Shown here: positions 1 through 5,935 of the stretch, in pieces
Numbering within the stretch: the stretch's first letter is position 1
How the letters are laid out: every line of letters begins with the position of its first letter
From: Atribacterota bacterium
Lineage (GTDB): Bacteria; Atribacterota; Phoenicimicrobiia; Phoenicimicrobiales; Phoenicimicrobiaceae
DNA length: 7,952 nucleotides
Assembly: GCA_030599445.1 (NCBI GenBank)
Contig: JAUVOA010000060.1
Coordinates: 1 to 7,952, forward strand
Direction of reading: 5' to 3'
Translations under genes and position numbers: made by a program
Notes under the pieces: model-generated
What the model was told of the DNA's origin: nothing
Seen by the model: only the letters and a program-made list of their open reading frames with translations
The model's database searches: none

Positions 1-40
1 CTGATTGAGAAAGACTGATTGCTCTTAAGCATCCGTCGAG

Positions 41-80
41 AAACAGCAGGGTGATTTAGGCCCTGCTGTTTCCTTTTCTG
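41..80 (+). terminator. Intrinsic terminator of an upstream gene outside the window
   Basis: A perfect 11-bp stem, AAACAGCAGGG (41-51) with CCCTGCTGTTT (61-71), encloses a 9-base loop and is followed by the T-rich tail CCTTTTCTG. The stem is GC-rich in an AT-rich setting, as expected of a rho-independent terminator. The tail is interrupted, so efficiency is uncertain. The opposite strand has no U-tract after the hairpin, which gives the + orientation. It presumably ends a gene or operon left of the window. Confidence 0.65.
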
Positions 81-194
81 TCGTCTTCTGTGTAAAAACA
101 CGTCATTAGATATCTTCTCCCCTACTAAAATTCTTATGTTATTACTGTTTTACTTTGTAAATTAGTACTATTTTGGCGATTTTTTTGTTAAAAA

Positions 195-223
195 TTGTAA
201 GAAATTGTCAGGAATAGTATAAT
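195..223 (+). promoter_or_regulatory. Sigma70-type promoter, TTGTAA-N17-TATAAT
   Basis: A -35 box TTGTAA (195-200; consensus TTGACA, two mismatches) and a perfect -10 box TATAAT (218-223) are separated by exactly 17 bases. The start point would be near 229-231. No gene with a Shine-Dalgarno follows closely. The next strong signal is the terminator at 426-458, so the promoter would make a transcript of about 230 nt, or with read-through would reach the riboswitch and the PEGA gene. A second TTGTCA at 205-210 is less well spaced. In AT-rich DNA such matches also occur by chance. Confidence 0.5.
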
Positions 224-229
224 TACTTT

Positions 230-458
230 TATAAAATATGGTTAGAATAAGAGTAGGGATATATAAGTGTTACTCTATAAAGGAAAGGAGCAATAAAGCA
301 CTTTATATAGAACATCTTGGAACATTAATTAAATCCTTTAATTTATAGAAGTTTCGCAGTTCTTCAATAATCTCACCCCAACAAAAAGTTCTTAAGCCGT
401 CCACTAGGGGGAGCTTGACAATTTCAAGCCCTTTGGCATTTGCTGAAGGGCTTTTTTT
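230..458 (+). ncRNA. Possible short non-coding or leader transcript of unknown class
   Basis: This is the interval between the promoter at 195-223 and the terminator at 426-458. It has no convincing coding content and shows several local hairpins. One pairs CTATAAAG with the later CTTTATATAG (with a 2-base bulge) around a purine-rich GGAAAGGAG loop. Another is GCTTGA (413-418) with TCAAGC (424-429), which overlaps the 5' arm of the terminator stem, so the two structures exclude each other. I do not recognise an RNA family. The 5' and 3' ends do not pair into the long rod typical of 6S RNA, and tmRNA and SRP signatures are absent. It could be a small RNA or an attenuated leader. Existence and function are inferred from signal layout only. 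Confidence 0.3.
426..458 (+). terminator. Intrinsic terminator with possible competing hairpin
   Basis: An 8-bp perfect stem, AAGCCCTT (426-433) with AAGGGCTT (446-453), has a 12-base loop and runs into a T7 tract (452-458). This is a textbook rho-independent terminator. The 5' arm can instead pair upstream: GCTTGA (413-418) with TCAAGC (424-429), extendable across a bulged A412 by G410-G411 with CC 430-431. That would block the terminator. Whether this alternative is a real attenuation switch is unknown. Confidence 0.75.
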
Positions 459-548
459 ATAAAACTTGAAATTAATGTCTAAAATTAATTCTTTTTGGGA
501 ATAATATTAGTAGAGGCAAGTATATTCAAAAATAGAATAAGCATTTTC

Positions 549-644
549 GAAAGTTGATAAGGGCAAACTATCCGAAAGGATAGGACGCAAAGTCATGGGT
601 CTAAGGCAATAAATTGCTATGACAGCCAGGCCGCCGACTTTTTT
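549..644 (+). promoter_or_regulatory. Cyclic-di-GMP-I (GEMM-I) riboswitch
   Basis: This is a class I cyclic-di-GMP sensing leader RNA. The conserved parts occur in order: GGGCAAAC (561-568), a perfect P2 stem CTATCC/GGATAG (568-573/578-583) capped by a GAAA tetraloop (574-577), the core GACGCAAAG (584-592), a P3 stem GTCAT/ATGAC (592-596/619-623) with GGGTCTAAG on its 5' side and a GCAA/TTGC tip, and the 3' element AGCCAGGCCGCCGA (624-637), close to the usual AGCCGGGUUGCCGA. Aligned by eye to Vc2, the ligand-reading position G20 falls on G562, favouring c-di-GMP over cGAMP. A basal helix pairs 550-556 with 635-641 and merges into a T6 run (639-644), so ligand-stabilised closure might itself act as a terminator (an OFF switch). 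That mechanism is inference. The regulated gene is the PEGA protein at 744. Confidence 0.93.
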
Positions 645-706
645 GTGTTTGGTATGAAAATTTTTATAGAATAGTTTGATTTTTTGGTTAATCTTAAGTA
701 AAAATA

Positions 707-734
707 TTATCATTTTTTAATGATAAAAAGGAGG
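707..734 (+). promoter_or_regulatory. Leader hairpin abutting the Shine-Dalgarno of the PEGA gene
   Basis: A perfect 8-bp stem, TTATCATT (707-714) with AATGATAA (719-726) and a TTTT loop, ends one base before the ribosome binding site AAGGAGG (728-734). That site lies 9 bases before the ATG at 744 and decides the start. An in-frame ATG at 720 lies inside the hairpin, has no Shine-Dalgarno of its own, and would place the AAGGAGG within the coding sequence. The hairpin could modulate ribosome access, but this is not shown. Confidence 0.5.
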
Positions 735-743
735 TTTTTAAAG

Positions 744-2267
744 ATGTTAAGAAGTATATTGTTTCAGAAGAAAGGGAAAATATTTGTCTGTATTTTTATT
801 GCTCTAATATTTTTTCTTTGGTTAGGTATTTCCGGAATTGATTTTGCTCAAGGCCCCAGTCCGGAGGAAGTTGAAAAGATGAAAAGCATTCAAATTATCA
901 ATCCTCATCCCCCATTTTCTCTTAGATTGTGGCTGGATAAAGAAAGAGGGGCTACTTATGCCCCTGGGGAGAAGATTAAGATTTCCTTCCAGGTCTCTCG
1001 GGATTCCTATGTAGTACTTTATAACTATGATACTGAAGGCAGAGTAAAAATTATCTTCCCCAATCGGTATTCACCACGTAATTTTTTAAGAGCGGGAGAA
1101 ATTAAATCTATTGAAGGGGTACTTGACCCAAATACCAGACCAGGGATTGAATATGTTCAGGGATTCGCTACTACCAGACCTATGTTTTTAAGTGATAGGG
1201 AAAGGGATCTTATTTCTAAAAAATTTATGCCAGAAATAAGCAAAGATTATAAACACTTTACCAAAACCATTAAGGGTATAATAGTGTCCATACCTCCCAC
1301 TGCCTGGACTTCGAGTAATATATTGAGTTATACGGTAAGGTCAATAACTCCTCCCACTTATTATGGCAGGATTGTAGCAACTTCCCATCCTCAAGGAGCC
1401 AAGGTATATCTGGATAATGTTTATCGGGGAATGACCCCCTTAAATTTAGATAGGATTGCCACAGGTCAGCATCAGATTAAATTAGTAATGGCAGGTTATC
1501 AGGATTGGAGCAGTTATGTCTCAGTATCACCTTCCCGGACCACTACATTTTCTGCTGATTTAATTCCTTTACCTGTATATGGTTCAATTTCTATTTCTTG
1601 TAATCAGAGTAGTGCTAGGATATTTTTGGACGGTACCTATAAAACGAGAACTTATTCGACTAAGTCAGTAGTATTAGAAAATGTAGAAAAAGGATATCAT
1701 GAGCTCCTTATAACTAAAACAGGCTATAAAGATTGGAGTAAGAAGGTATATGTTTCATCTTCTAAAACTACAAAAGTTAGAGTTAATTTAATTAAGCAGG
1801 CAGTTGATGGTTCAATCTCTGTTTACTGTAATCAGAGTAATGCAAAAATCTATTTAGATGGAAGCTACAAAAAAAGAACTTCTGCTAATAAATCGGTAGA
1901 AATAAAGAATATTAGAGAAGGTTACCACGAATTATTGATTACCAAAGATGGTTATCAGGATTGGATTAGTACCATAATAGTTGCAGCCAACCAAACTTAT
2001 ATGGTCTCTGCTTACTTAGTTCCCGAAATTAGCTATGATGGTTCCATTGCTGTTTACTGTAATGTAAGCGGAGCTAAAATATTTGTAAATGGAACTTATA
2101 AGACAGCGACCTCATCTTCTCAACCAAAAATCTTAGAGGAATTAAAAGAAAAAGAATACGAGATTACTCTAATTAAGGATGGGTATAGAACCTGGGTAGA
2201 AGATATTTGGGTATACGCCGGTGAGACTACTTCTATCTATGTAGAGCTGAAAGAAATAGAATATTAA
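744..2267 (+). CDS. Exported DUF4384-like protein with four PEGA repeats
   Basis: A 507-residue envelope protein of unknown specific role. Residues about 12-32 are a strong hydrophobic segment after a lysine-containing start, acting as signal peptide or membrane anchor; a cleavage near FA35/Q36 is possible, and no lipobox cysteine is seen. Residues about 60-150 resemble DUF4384 (PGEKIKISFQVSRDSYVVLY, then IIFPNRYSP). Four PEGA repeats follow at about 208-278, 280-352, 356-428 and 433-505, each with a ...G(A/S)-K/R-(I/V)-x-(L/V)-(D/N) strand and a GYxxW motif (GYQDW, GYKDW, GYQDW, GYRTW). PEGA domains occur in bacterial surface and S-layer-associated proteins and probably mediate binding or packing outside the membrane. 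The start at 744 is chosen for the AAGGAGG 9 bases upstream. The gene is monocistronic, with a c-di-GMP-I riboswitch in its leader and an 18-bp hairpin about 100 bases downstream, so expression should respond to c-di-GMP. The exact ligand or partner cannot be told. Confidence 0.88.
   Translation: MLRSILFQKKGKIFVCIFIALIFFLWLGISGIDFAQGPSPEEVEKMKSIQIINPHPPFSLRLWLDKERGATYAPGEKIKISFQVSRDSYVVLYNYDTEGRVKIIFPNRYSPRNFLRAGEIKSIEGVLDPNTRPGIEYVQGFATTRPMFLSDRERDLISKKFMPEISKDYKHFTKTIKGIIVSIPPTAWTSSNILSYTVRSITPPTYYGRIVATSHPQGAKVYLDNVYRGMTPLNLDRIATGQHQIKLVMAGYQDWSSYVSVSPSRTTTFSADLIPLPVYGSISISCNQSSARIFLDGTYKTRTYSTKSVVLENVEKGYHELLITKTGYKDWSKKVYVSSSKTTKVRVNLIKQAVDGSISVYCNQSNAKIYLDGSYKKRTSANKSVEIKNIREGYHELLITKDGYQDWISTIIVAANQTYMVSAYLVPEISYDGSIAVYCNVSGAKIFVNGTYKTATSSSQPKILEELKEKEYEITLIKDGYRTWVEDIWVYAGETTSIYVELKEIEY
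1365..2264 (+). repeat. Four tandem PEGA-domain coding repeats
   Basis: Repeat units begin at 1365, 1581, 1809 and 2040, so periods are 216, 228 and 231 bases. Units 2 and 3 are the most alike: both contain GYHELLITK and an AATCAGAGTA stretch encoding NQS, which suggests a more recent duplication. Unit 1 is the most divergent (SHPQGAKVYLDNVYRG, closest to the general PEGA consensus). Units 2-4 share a conserved cysteine in the first strand (SCNQS, YCNQS, YCNVS) that unit 1 lacks. Confidence 0.8.
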
Positions 2268-2365
2268 AACAATTTTATTGGAAAATATTTAATGATAAGA
2301 AAAAAAAGGAAAATACCGAAAAGAAAAGAAACTTATTAGAGTTTTCTAGATTATTTATAAATGGA

Positions 2366-2424
2366 AGTTAAAGGCAGATTAGACAACTTCTAGTCTGCCT
2401 TTAACTGAATTTAGAACTTTTTTA
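2366..2424 (+). terminator. Long hairpin, probable terminator of the PEGA gene
   Basis: An 18-bp stem with a single T-G wobble, AGTTAAAGGCAGATTAGA (2366-2383) with its complement at 2389-2406, encloses a 5-base CAACT loop. The T-run that would release the transcript (2418-2424) starts about 11 bases after the stem rather than immediately, so it could be a terminator of modest efficiency or an mRNA-stabilising 3' structure. It divides the riboswitch-controlled gene from the hdrC operon. The bases at 2268-2365 contain nothing recognisable, only short basic reading frames without ribosome binding sites. Confidence 0.55.
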
Positions 2425-2471
2425 TATTTATTAGTTTAAAATAGAAACTTTTTTCAATCAGGAGGAAAAAA

Positions 2472-2954
2472 ATGAAGGTTCTACGGCTAAAATACGAAAA
2501 GAACGAAATTACGAAAAAAAACAAAGCAATTGAGGTTTGCTTTAAATGTTCTACTTGTTCCAAATTTTGTCCAATTACTCAACATGTAAAAAAATATAAC
2601 TTGGAAGATTCTTTTATAACCCAACTTTTTGAAGCAGAAAAACCGGAAGCATTAAATGATGTTTGGATGTGTTGTGCTTGTGAAAAATGTGTTATTACTT
2701 GTCCCCAGGATGCTAATCCTACTGAGGTATTTACCAATTTAAAAGAAAAATCTTATCAAGAAGGCTTGGCTCCCTCAATTGTCTACCGTTTAGTAGAACA
2801 GCTTTTACAAGAAAGTACCGTTTATAGTATAAAATTTGCTAATATGATCCGAAAAAGAGCTGGGTTGAAAGAAGTAAAGAAAAATGAAAAAGCGGTTAAA
2901 GAATTAAATGTATTAGCTGAAAAAACTGGTTTAGAAAGAAAAGAGGTTAATTAA
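2472..2954 (+). CDS. hdrC: Heterodisulfide reductase subunit C-like iron-sulfur protein
   Basis: A 160-residue soluble electron-transfer protein of the HdrC family, which carries electrons between an HdrA-type flavoprotein or a dehydrogenase and the catalytic HdrB. Two complete [4Fe-4S] motifs are visible: C23-x2-C26-x2-C29-x3-C33-P and, after the family-typical W65, C67-x2-C70-x2-C73-x3-C77-P, with an extra C68. The C-terminal part is helical and lysine/glutamate-rich. Methanogen HdrC is slightly longer, but both cluster domains are present. AGGAGG at 2460-2465 lies 6 bases before the ATG. The stop codon overlaps the hdrB start by one base, implying translational coupling, and the order hdrC-hdrB matches methanogen hdrCB operons. 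In this organism the natural disulfide substrate is unknown, so the name is by family only. Confidence 0.88.
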   Translation: MKVLRLKYEKNEITKKNKAIEVCFKCSTCSKFCPITQHVKKYNLEDSFITQLFEAEKPEALNDVWMCCACEKCVITCPQDANPTEVFTNLKEKSYQEGLAPSIVYRLVEQLLQESTVYSIKFANMIRKRAGLKEVKKNEKAVKELNVLAEKTGLERKEVN

Positions 2955-3838
2955 TGATGTTTAGCTATTTATTTTTTAAAGGATGTACCATTCCAGCCAG
3001 TTTACCGAATGTAGAGAAATTAGCTTTAGAAGTGTTACCGGAAATTGGTATTAATTTAATTGAATCTGATGAATTTACCTGTTGTCCTGATCCGATACGG
3101 CTTAAGGGGGCTAATCAATATTTTTGGATGTCTACAGCTGCTCGAAATATTACGATTGCTGAAGAAAAAAAGTTAAATATTATGACTTTATGTAATGGTT
3201 GTGAAAATACATTAGCCATTGTAAATCATAAACTAAAAAACAACCCCGCACTAAAAAAAACAGTAAATGAAGCATTAAAAAATATTGGCAGGGAATTTAA
3301 GGGTACCATAAAGACAAGACATTTTTTACAAGTATTAAAAGAAGACATTGGATTAGATCATCTAAAAAAAATGGTTAAAACACCCTTAACTGGTCTTAAG
3401 GTTGCCGGTCATCCCGGATGCCATCTTCTGATGCCAAATGAAATATTAAAGTTTGATAATCCGGTGGACCCAGAATTTTATGATCAATATATTGAAGCTT
3501 TAGGAGCTACTCCTGTAGATTATCTGACTAAAGCGGATTGTTGTGGCATTTCTCTAGCTTTAGCCGGAGATAAAGAAGCTTCTAGTCGCTGTGTTAAAAC
3601 CAAATTGATTGATATGCAACTCTCTGGAGCTCAGTTGATTAGTACTGCCTGTCCATCTTGCTTCAATCAATTTGATTCTGGCCAATTAATGGCTTCCAGA
3701 GACTATCCTCAGTTGAAAGAAAAACCAATTCCAGTATTGTATGGGGTTGAGCTATTAGCTTTGGCTATGGGTCGTTCTTTGGAGGACATTGGCTATAATC
3801 TTCATCGAGTAAAAATACCAATTAAAATAAAAAGGTAG
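2954..3838 (+). CDS. hdrB: Heterodisulfide reductase subunit B-like protein, two CCG domains
   Basis: A 294-residue HdrB homologue. In methanogens HdrB holds two noncubane [4Fe-4S] clusters that cleave the CoM-S-S-CoB disulfide; bacterial relatives act on unknown disulfides or as electron-transfer modules. Both CCG motifs (Cx31-39CCx35-36CxxC) are intact: C11, C43-C44, C80-x2-C83 (gaps of 31 and 35), and C156, C196-C197, C233-x2-C236 (gaps of 39 and 35). No membrane segment is present, so the protein is cytoplasmic. The start is ATGATG at 2954; GAGG at 2943-2946 serves either ATG (2954 or 2957). The gene overlaps the hdrC stop and lies 9 bases before fdhA. No hdrA is adjacent, which is odd for a complete Hdr. 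All catalytic cysteines are present, so activity on a disulfide is plausible but unproven. Confidence 0.9.
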   Translation: MMFSYLFFKGCTIPASLPNVEKLALEVLPEIGINLIESDEFTCCPDPIRLKGANQYFWMSTAARNITIAEEKKLNIMTLCNGCENTLAIVNHKLKNNPALKKTVNEALKNIGREFKGTIKTRHFLQVLKEDIGLDHLKKMVKTPLTGLKVAGHPGCHLLMPNEILKFDNPVDPEFYDQYIEALGATPVDYLTKADCCGISLALAGDKEASSRCVKTKLIDMQLSGAQLISTACPSCFNQFDSGQLMASRDYPQLKEKPIPVLYGVELLALAMGRSLEDIGYNLHRVKIPIKIKR

Positions 3839-3847
3839 GAGGATGTC

Positions 3848-5923
3848 ATGGAAAAGATAAAAACAACTTGTGTATATTGTGGAACCGGTTGCCAATTATG
3901 GTTAAAAACCAAAGATGGAAAAGTAGTGGATACAAAACCTGTTATGCCTCCTGAATTTAATCCAGGAAAAGGCAAATTATGTATTAAAGGGTGGAATGTT
4001 CATGAATTTATTCATCATCCTGATCGCTTAACCGACCCTCTGATAAAAAAGGAGAATGGTGATTGGGAAAAAGTAAGCTGGGAAAAAGCGATAAATTATA
4101 TAGCTATGCGTTTTAAGCATATTATTAGTGAAAATATCGGAAATAAAAGAGTCATTGGATGTTTAAGTTCAGCAAAATGTACAAATGAAGAAAATTATGT
4201 AATGCAAAAATTTGCTCGAGCTGTTTTAAAAACTAATAATATTGACCATTGTGCTCGTTTATGTCACTCATCTACAGTAGTTGGCTTAGGAGCAGCTTTT
4301 GGATCGGGTGCCATGACAAACTCTATTGATGAAATTTCTGATGCCCAAGTTATTTTCGTTGTTGGATCAAATACAAATGAGCAGCATCCTTTGATTGGAG
4401 CCAGGATATTAGAGGCATTGAGAAAAGGGGCAAAACTAATTGTTGCTGATCCCCGTACCATCCCTTTATCTGAATTAGCCGAAGATAACCAGGGAATTGC
4501 TATAAAACATCGTCCTGGTACCGATGTAGCATTATTGAATGGAATTATGAATGTAATTATTCAGGAAAAACTTTATGATGAGAAATTTATACAGCAATAT
4601 TGTGAAAATTTTAATGCTTTTAAAGAAGAAATTCGAAAAATGACCCTCGAAAAAGCATCTAACATTACTGGTGTTCCTCGAAAAACAATTATCCAAGCAG
4701 CTCAAATCATTGGTCGGGCCGATACGACCTATTTGATTTATTCTATGGGAATTACCCAACATACTACCGGAGTTGATAATGTAAAGAGTACGGCAAATTT
4801 GCAGATGCTCTGCGGCAATGTGGGTAAATGGGCAACTGGGGTTAATCCTTTGCGTGGTCAAAATAATGTTCAGGGTGCCTGTGACATGGGTGCTTTGTCT
4901 AATGTTTTTTCAGGGTACCAATCAGTAACCGATAAGGAAATTCAAAAAAAGTTCGCCCGGGAATGGAAGATTGAAGCAGGGGAAATGGATGATCGAATTG
5001 GATTAACTGTAGTAGAGATGACCGATGCTGCTTATCAAGGAGATCTAAAAGCACTTTATGTCATGGGAGAAAATCCTGTAATGAGCGATCCAGACAGCAA
5101 TCATGTTCGAGCAGCTTTGCAAAAAACATTTTTAATCGTCCAAGATATTTTTATGACCCCCACCGCCGAATTAGCTGAAGTGGTTTTACCGGCTGCTTCC
5201 TTTGCGGAAAAAGAAGGCACTTTTACCAGCACAGAAAGAAGAGTACAGATGGTGCGAAAAGCCATTGAACCGGTAGGCAATAGTAAACCAGATTGGCAAA
5301 TTATTGCTCTTTTAGCTCGGGAAATGGGCTATTCTGGATTAAATTATCAAGATGTTGGTGAAATATTAGATGAGATTAATCGTACTACACCTATTTATGG
5401 CGGGATTACTTGGGAACGTTTGCAAAAAAATGAGGCAGGATTACAATGGCCATGTCTTGATATTTCTCATTCGGGAACGATTTACCTGCATCAGGATGGT
5501 AAATTTCCCCGGGGTAAAGGATATTTCCATCCAATATCTTTTAAAGAGCCAGCTGAACTCCCCAGTAAAGAATATCCTTTTATCCTTTCAACCGGGAGGA
5601 CATTATGGCATTTTCATACTGGGACTATGAGTAGAAGGTCAAAGACTTTAAATGAACGGGTACCGGAAGGATATGTGGAAATATCTAAAGTAGATGCAGA
5701 AAAACTGCAAATAAATAATAATGAGATGATAAAAGTAGCAACTCGAAGGGGAGAAATAGAAATTAAGGCTAAAATTACACACAAAGTTAGCGAAGGATTG
5801 ATTTTTATTCCTTTTCATTTTAAAGAAGCGGCTGCTAACGTCCTTACTAATGCCGCCTTAGATCCTATTGCAAAAATACCGGAATATAAAGTTTGTGCTG
5901 CAAGAATTGAAAAAATAGTATAG
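3848..5923 (+). CDS. fdhA: Formate dehydrogenase catalytic subunit, Cys-type molybdo/tungstopterin enzyme
   Basis: A 691-residue member of the molybdopterin oxidoreductase family, closest to formate dehydrogenase H-type alpha subunits (formate to CO2 plus two electrons, reversible). Domains: Fe4S4 domain at about 1-55 with C8, C11, C15 and C45; molybdopterin domain at about 58-475; dinucleotide-binding C-terminal domain at about 570-690. The active-site segment NIDHCARLCHS places Cys139-His140 where E. coli FdhF has Sec140-His141, so this is a selenium-independent form; R336 in RGQNNVQGACDMG probably corresponds to FdhF Arg333. There is no N-terminal ferredoxin extension and no Tat signal, so it is cytoplasmic. 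AGGAGG at 3837-3842 overlaps the hdrB stop and lies 5 bases before the ATG. Third in an hdrC-hdrB-fdhA operon, it likely passes electrons to HdrC/HdrB. No fdhB-like subunit is present. Other family members cannot be fully excluded, but the motifs favour formate. Confidence 0.9.
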   Translation: MEKIKTTCVYCGTGCQLWLKTKDGKVVDTKPVMPPEFNPGKGKLCIKGWNVHEFIHHPDRLTDPLIKKENGDWEKVSWEKAINYIAMRFKHIISENIGNKRVIGCLSSAKCTNEENYVMQKFARAVLKTNNIDHCARLCHSSTVVGLGAAFGSGAMTNSIDEISDAQVIFVVGSNTNEQHPLIGARILEALRKGAKLIVADPRTIPLSELAEDNQGIAIKHRPGTDVALLNGIMNVIIQEKLYDEKFIQQYCENFNAFKEEIRKMTLEKASNITGVPRKTIIQAAQIIGRADTTYLIYSMGITQHTTGVDNVKSTANLQMLCGNVGKWATGVNPLRGQNNVQGACDMGALSNVFSGYQSVTDKEIQKKFAREWKIEAGEMDDRIGLTVVEMTDAAYQGDLKALYVMGENPVMSDPDSNHVRAALQKTFLIVQDIFMTPTAELAEVVLPAASFAEKEGTFTSTERRVQMVRKAIEPVGNSKPDWQIIALLAREMGYSGLNYQDVGEILDEINRTTPIYGGITWERLQKNEAGLQWPCLDISHSGTIYLHQDGKFPRGKGYFHPISFKEPAELPSKEYPFILSTGRTLWHFHTGTMSRRSKTLNERVPEGYVEISKVDAEKLQINNNEMIKVATRRGEIEIKAKITHKVSEGLIFIPFHFKEAAANVLTNAALDPIAKIPEYKVCAARIEKIV

Positions 5924-5935
5924 ATTTTATGCGTT

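Larger units (their letters stand above)
1..743. other. Gene-poor regulatory region upstream of the PEGA protein gene
   Basis: No protein gene with a credible ribosome binding site is visible in these 743 bases on either strand. The stretch is strongly AT-rich. It contains the terminator, promoter, second terminator, riboswitch and leader hairpin listed separately. The parts at about 81-194 and 459-548 show nothing recognisable. A small inverted repeat at 327-343 (AATTAAA, TCC, TTTAATT) is probably just AT-rich composition. Reading frames in the region are short or overlap the riboswitch on the opposite strand. Confidence 0.6.

Noticed and set aside
1..18. Possible last codons (LIEKD, then TGA) of an upstream protein gene
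   Set aside because: Five codons cannot be supported as a gene end, although a terminator does follow at 41-80.
397..436. Resemblance of ACTAGGGGGAGC plus the following hairpin to the 5' half of a TPP riboswitch
   Set aside because: The CUGAGA element after the first hairpin and the whole second arm with its GAACCTGATCTGGATAATGC-like core are missing; the sequence goes directly into a terminator. It may be coincidence or a decayed remnant.
466..538. Promoter directly before the riboswitch (TTGAAA at 466, TATATT at 521, TAGAAT at 533)
   Set aside because: No pair of boxes has acceptable spacing, so no promoter is called, though one is expected in this interval if 426-458 terminates efficiently.
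507..713. 68-codon minus-strand reading frame
   Set aside because: It overlaps the riboswitch in antisense, has no ribosome binding site and no recognisable protein content.
2291..2338. 15-codon basic reading frame MIRKKRKIPKRKETY
   Set aside because: No Shine-Dalgarno, low-complexity A-rich sequence, no sign of a real peptide gene.
2411..2442. Promoter for hdrC with -10 TAAAAT at 2437-2442
   Set aside because: No matching -35 box at 16-18 bases; in such AT-rich DNA the -10 match alone is not informative.
4532..4861. 109-codon minus-strand reading frame inside fdhA
   Set aside because: Shadow of a strongly conserved coding region on the + strand; no start signal or family resemblance. The same applies to the minus-strand frames at 4264-4461, 7310-7588 and 7365-7637 and the + frames at 5370-5630 and 6961-7215.
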